From Bradyrhizobium sp. DOA9 (GTDB taxonomy: Bacteria; Pseudomonadota; Alphaproteobacteria; Rhizobiales; Xanthobacteraceae), in assembly GCF_000617845.2 (NCBI RefSeq), contig NZ_DF820425.1:6268741-6332740 (forward strand): DNA of 64,000 nt. Direction: 5' to 3'. The notes beneath the pieces are model-generated. The model ran no database searches and was not told where the DNA came from. It saw nothing but the letters and a program-made list of their open reading frames with translations. Position 1 is the first letter of the stretch. Each line of letters begins with the position of its first letter. Of the stretch, positions 60,530-64,000 are shown piece by piece. The position numbers were made by a program, and so were the translations under genes.

Positions 60530-61522
60530 ATGACCAATCGCGCCAATATCGCCTGTCTCGGAGCTGGCCGCATGGGCCGCGGCATCGCCGTTGCCTTCGC
60601 TTATGCAGGGCACAGCGTCACGATGATCGACATCAAGGCGCGCTCCGCCGAGGACTTTGCCAAGCTGGAGGCGGACGCACGGGGCGAAATCAGGAAGACC
60701 TTCGCCAGCCTGTCGAAGCTGGGGCTGTTGACCGAGGCAGATGTTGATCCGCTGATCGCGCGGGTCGCGGTGGTGCCGGCGAGCGAGAGCGGCGTAGCCT
60801 TGGCCGAAGCCGGCATTGTCTTCGAGGGCGTTCCTGAAGTCGTCGAGCTCAAGCGCGACGTGCTGGCGGCCGCCTCGAAGGAAGTCGGTCCAGACACGAT
60901 CATCGCGTCGACCACCTCGACCATCCTCGTCGACGATCTCTCCGGCGCAATCGTGAACCCGCGCCGGTTCCTCAATGTGCATTGGCTCAACCCCGCCTAT
61001 CTGATCCCGCTGGTCGAGGTTTCGCCCGGCAAGGCGACTGACTTGGCCGTCATCGACGGGGTCAAGGCACTGCTCGAAGGCATCGGGAAGGTGCCGGTGG
61101 TCTGCGCCGCCACGCCGGGCTTCATCGTCCCCCGCATCCAGGCGCTGGCGATGAACGAAGCCGCGCGCATGGTCGAAGAGGGCGTTGCCAGCGCCGAAGA
61201 GATCGACAAGGCGATTCGCTACGGCTTCGGCTTTCGCTATGCCGTGCTCGGCCTGCTCGAATTCATCGACTGGGGCGGCGGCGACATCCTCTATTACGCG
61301 AGCAGGTATCTGGAAGGCGCGCTCGGCAGCGAGCGCTACCGGGCGCCGGAGGTCATTTCACGCAACATGCACGAAGGCCGAATCGGCCTGCGCACGGGCG
61401 CGGGCTTTCTCGATTATTCCGGGCTAGACGTCGATGCCTATCGCGCAAAACGGCTGCAGGCCATGGTCGACCTGCTCCGGCACTTCGGGCTGGCGCGCCC
61501 TCCGGTGCTCGACCGCAGCTAG
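60530..61522 (+). CDS. 3-hydroxyacyl-CoA dehydrogenase
   Basis: The 330-residue enzyme has the NAD motif CLGAGRMGRGIAVAF, the active-site region NVHWLNPAYLIPLVEV (a His-Asn pair) near 150, the family marker TPGFIVPRIQALAMNEA near 197, and a C-terminal dimer domain. It oxidises 3-hydroxyacyl-CoA to the keto ester. It follows the opine-dehydrogenase-like gene by 3 bp. Its TAG stop shares a CTAG with the stop of the convergent NicX-like gene. Confidence 0.9.
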   Translation: MTNRANIACLGAGRMGRGIAVAFAYAGHSVTMIDIKARSAEDFAKLEADARGEIRKTFASLSKLGLLTEADVDPLIARVAVVPASESGVALAEAGIVFEGVPEVVELKRDVLAAASKEVGPDTIIASTTSTILVDDLSGAIVNPRRFLNVHWLNPAYLIPLVEVSPGKATDLAVIDGVKALLEGIGKVPVVCAATPGFIVPRIQALAMNEAARMVEEGVASAEEIDKAIRYGFGFRYAVLGLLEFIDWGGGDILYYASRYLEGALGSERYRAPEVISRNMHEGRIGLRTGAGFLDYSGLDVDAYRAKRLQAMVDLLRHFGLARPPVLDRS

Positions 61523-62565
61523 CCAAACACGTCCTGGAGCACGCCTTCGCGGACGACCGCAACGCCGTCGAGCTCGATGGTCGTTCCCATCATCGGTAGG
61601 TCGAAATGGCCTGCCGTATAGCGCCCTGCAAATTCATTCGCGCCGGTCGAGAACAGGAAATTGCCGGAGACGGCGCGAATTTCGGTGCCGTTGGTGTCGC
61701 GCTGGTCGTACATGGATAGCGCCTCGTAGCGCGCGCCGGGATTCATGCCGAAGCCGACATGCGACACGGCATAAGCTTCGCGGTCGCCCCAGGCGGCGAG
61801 ATAGGCGCGCATCATCGCGGCATCCGTGCCTTCGCCTTCCAGCTCGACGACATAGTCGTCCTTCAGCGTCATCGTCACCGGCGACGTCAGATAGCGCTTG
61901 AAGGTCAGATTGATGTCGCCGGGCGCCATCACCAGCGTGCCGTTGATGGTCCCGCTCTTGGGAAAGCTGACGACGATGCCACCTGGCCAATGCGCCAGCG
62001 TGCCGGGCTTGTCGGTCCAGCCCCACACCCCGACCGTGGAGGCGCCGACCATGTCGACGTCGAGAGCCGTGCCGGCCTTCGAGGTGACACGCATGCGCCT
62101 CGTTCCGCGCAGCATCTTGGCCGCGGTGCGAACACGCTTTTCGAGCGCGGAATCCGGCACCATGCGCTCCAGCGCTTCGGGATGCTCGTTGGAGATCACC
62201 AGGATCCGCGCGCCGGCTTTGAGGATCTCCGGCGTCTCGACCGCGTGCATCAGGCCTTCGATCGTGCAATCCACCACGAAGCCCGCCTGCTGAAGCGCGG
62301 TGATGACCGGGCCAAGCCGCTGGATTGCCTCGCTTGCCCCGGTCGAGCGGACCGGGACGATATTCCGGTTACGCGGAGTGGGCATCACCACGTGAAACGG
62401 GCGCGCCCCAATACGCAGCAGGGCCAGTTCCGCAAGATGCACGTTCAACGCACGCGACTGGGTTTCCGAGAGGATCGCGGCGGTATCGCCGGCCTTGACG
62501 GCGCAACGTTCGAAGATCTCGCAAAACGCGTCGATCCATTTTGCTTCGATGCGGTCAGCCAGCAT
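61519..62565 (-). CDS. NicX-like / aminopeptidase-T-fold metalloenzyme (2,5-dihydroxypyridine dioxygenase type)
   Basis: This 348-residue protein belongs to the peptidase M29-related family that includes the ring-opening enzyme NicX of nicotinate degradation, also near 350 residues. His269 (AVSHVGFG) and the pair His320/Asp322 (AGHFDLP) stand where NicX is reported to bind iron (His265, His318, Asp320, from memory). GGAG lies 6 bases before the ATG. The gene is read with the two ABC permeases and is convergent to the beta-oxidation operon. A dihydroxypyridine or related ring is a possible substrate; an unrelated M29-fold function is the alternative. Confidence 0.75.
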   Translation of the reverse strand: MLADRIEAKWIDAFCEIFERCAVKAGDTAAILSETQSRALNVHLAELALLRIGARPFHVVMPTPRNRNIVPVRSTGASEAIQRLGPVITALQQAGFVVDCTIEGLMHAVETPEILKAGARILVISNEHPEALERMVPDSALEKRVRTAAKMLRGTRRMRVTSKAGTALDVDMVGASTVGVWGWTDKPGTLAHWPGGIVVSFPKSGTINGTLVMAPGDINLTFKRYLTSPVTMTLKDDYVVELEGEGTDAAMMRAYLAAWGDREAYAVSHVGFGMNPGARYEALSMYDQRDTNGTEIRAVSGNFLFSTGANEFAGRYTAGHFDLPMMGTTIELDGVAVVREGVLQDVFG

Positions 62566-62606
62566 GGTCCACTCCCAGTCTTCTGGATTCTTGTTTGTTA
62601 CGCTTG

Positions 62607-63374
62607 TTACGCTTCGGGGAAGCCCCGGAGCAAGTACGATCGCACGACCCCCAGCAGTCCGTTCAGGACCAGGCCCAGCAGCGAGATCGTGATCAGCGGC
62701 ACGAACATGTCGACCGCCTGGAAGGTTCGGGCCGCAGTCACGAGCGCGTGCCCCAATCCGTCCGTCGACGTGATCATCTCGGCCAGAAACACCACGATGC
62801 AGGAAATGACAAGGCCGATCCGGCATCCGGTCAGGATCGACGGCATCGCTGCCGGCAGCACCACCTTGAAGAGGATTTCGTAACGTCGCGTTCCCGCTGC
62901 CATGGCCGACCAGATCAGCTTCTGCTCGACAGTCGATGCACCGTAATAGGTCGACAGCAGGATCGGAAAAAGAGCATCGGCAGTCACCAACGTGATCTTC
63001 GATCCATGGCCAAAACCGAGCAGCAGCAGCAATGCGGGATAGAGCGCAACCTTGGGCAAAGGCGCCAGGACGCGCACGATCGGCCGAACCACGGCGTTGA
63101 TCGCAGGACTAGCGGCGGCAGCGATGCCGATGCTGATACCGAGCACGACAGCGATCGCGAAGCCGGCAAACAGCCTGATCAGGGTCGCTGCGATCTCGTG
63201 CTGGAACGTCGAAGTCACGAGTTGCTGGAGCAGCCGACCGAAGACGAAGCCTGGCGGCGGCAGCAGAACTGCCGGTGCAAAGCCGAAAGACACCAGGCCT
63301 TGCCACAGCGCGATCACCAGGACGATCGGGGCGATCCCAAGAGCGACATTTGGGGGGAGAAACCGCGACATCAT
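62607..63374 (-). CDS. ABC transporter permease (SsuC/TauC type), inner copy
   Basis: The 255-residue permease has six or so helices and the cytoplasmic coupling loop (EILFKVVLPAAMPSILTGCRIGLV) near residue 178. The binding-protein-dependent permeases of the nitrate/taurine/sulfonate and hydroxymethylpyrimidine family share this layout. Its start overlaps the stop of the preceding permease by 4 bases (ATGA). The NicX-like gene lies 41 bp downstream, which links transport to that enzyme. Confidence 0.9.
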   Translation of the reverse strand: MMSRFLPPNVALGIAPIVLVIALWQGLVSFGFAPAVLLPPPGFVFGRLLQQLVTSTFQHEIAATLIRLFAGFAIAVVLGISIGIAAAASPAINAVVRPIVRVLAPLPKVALYPALLLLLGFGHGSKITLVTADALFPILLSTYYGASTVEQKLIWSAMAAGTRRYEILFKVVLPAAMPSILTGCRIGLVISCIVVFLAEMITSTDGLGHALVTAARTFQAVDMFVPLITISLLGLVLNGLLGVVRSYLLRGFPEA

Positions 63375-64000
63375 GAAAAGCTCAGCGGCATGTCGAACTG
63401 CGGCTCGGACCAGCGCACGAGCCTGGCACGAACTCTTTCGAAAATCGCGTCGAGGCAGATTCCCATCGCCCCTACGATGATGATCATCGCAAAGACGGTG
63501 TCGTATTGGCCCATGTCGAGCGCGTTGAACAGGATGTTCCCGGCACCGGACTGACGGGCAATCATCTCGCTCGTGATCATCGTGATCAGCGCCAGCACCA
63601 ATCCCGTACGACACCCCGTCAGAATCTCCGGCAGCGCCGCCGGCAGCACGATACGCACGAGGCGTTGCGGCGGCGAGAGCCCCATTGCGGCGCCCGACCA
63701 CAGCATCTTCTCTTCGACCGCCTTGGCGCCTTCGAAGCTGTGATAAATCACGGGCAGGCTGACGCCGAGGAAGATCACGAGCGTCTTCGTGATGTCGCCG
63801 ACGCCCAGCCAGAGCATGATGATCGGCATCAAGGCCGCCTTCGGCACCGGATAGATCACCATCAGGAGCGGATTGAAGAAGGCCGCAACAGCCGTGCTAC
63901 GTCCCATCAAGAGGCCAAGTGGGATCGACACCAGCACGGCCGCGCCAAATCCCATCGCCATGCGCCGGAGCGAGGCCAGAATATTGACCAGGGATTCCTT
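63371..64000 (-). CDS. ABC transporter permease (SsuC/TauC type), partial at window edge
   Basis: The frame is open to the right edge, so only the last 209 residues are visible, including LASLRRMAMGFGAAVLVSIPLGLLMG and the coupling loop RLVRIVLPAALPEILTGCRTGLVLA. Length and composition resemble the neighbouring permease, and the two probably form a heterodimer. The ATPase and binding-protein genes of this system should lie beyond the window. Confidence 0.88.
   Translation of the reverse strand, partial: KESLVNILASLRRMAMGFGAAVLVSIPLGLLMGRSTAVAAFFNPLLMVIYPVPKAALMPIIMLWLGVGDITKTLVIFLGVSLPVIYHSFEGAKAVEEKMLWSGAAMGLSPPQRLVRIVLPAALPEILTGCRTGLVLALITMITSEMIARQSGAGNILFNALDMGQYDTVFAMIIIVGAMGICLDAIFERVRARLVRWSEPQFDMPLSFS

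Noticed and set aside
1..64000. tRNA, rRNA, transposase or integrase genes indicating a genomic island
   Set aside because: None was recognised on either strand. Clusters look chromosomal, though I could not run covariance-model searches.

Overview
The window reads as chromosome of a high-GC alphaproteobacterium, most likely Bradyrhizobium or a close relative. The reasons are gene content (serralysin with Trp-rich RTX-type repeats, Omp25/31-like porin, FnrN/FixK-type regulator, several TRAP, Tct and CoA-thioester clusters) and intergenic palindromic elements of a kind common in that genus. No rRNA, tRNA, CRISPR array, transposase or phage integrase was seen.

Layout. 0-7 kb is an accessory, partly decayed surface and secretion region: the start of a flippase-like gene, a GspN-like protein, an autotransporter passenger broken after about 349 codons, a possible GspK scrap, and a large M10 metalloprotease with five tandem repeats. 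7-28 kb is carbon uptake and oxidation: a class III CoA-transferase, an outer membrane protein, a tctCBA transporter, two enoyl-CoA hydratases, two paralogous class V aminotransferases facing a GntR/FCD regulator, a large FAD/Fe-S 2-hydroxyacid dehydrogenase with a GlcG-like partner, a caspase-fold protein lacking its catalytic pair, a molybdopterin oxidoreductase and a TRAP transporter.

28-45 kb looks like a low-oxygen and energy-storage island. An FnrN-type regulator with the four expected cysteines sits among six perfect TTGAY-N4-RTCAA boxes. These lie 54-70 bp upstream of a 41-aa membrane microprotein, a cytochrome c, a DUF883/holin-like pair, a universal stress protein, an alcohol dehydrogenase/kinase/CHAD operon and a CBS-BON protein. 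PHA synthase, an acyl-CoA-synthetase/GNAT fusion and an Mla-type lipid transporter are interleaved with them.

45-64 kb is an aromatic-acid catabolic island. A 2-aminobenzoate-CoA-ligase-like enzyme, RidA, a MarR regulator, an ABC binding protein, a cupin, a FAD monooxygenase, a monooxygenase/old-yellow-enzyme fusion of the 2-aminobenzoyl-CoA monooxygenase/reductase type, and beta-oxidation enzymes share an AT-rich operator (TTTTAGGCTTAAAA and variants) at six promoters. The right end adds a second CoA ligase, an acyl-CoA dehydrogenase, an opine-dehydrogenase-like enzyme, a NicX-like ring-cleavage enzyme and two ABC permeases. The combination suggests CoA-dependent breakdown of anthranilate and possibly a second nitrogen-containing aromatic compound.
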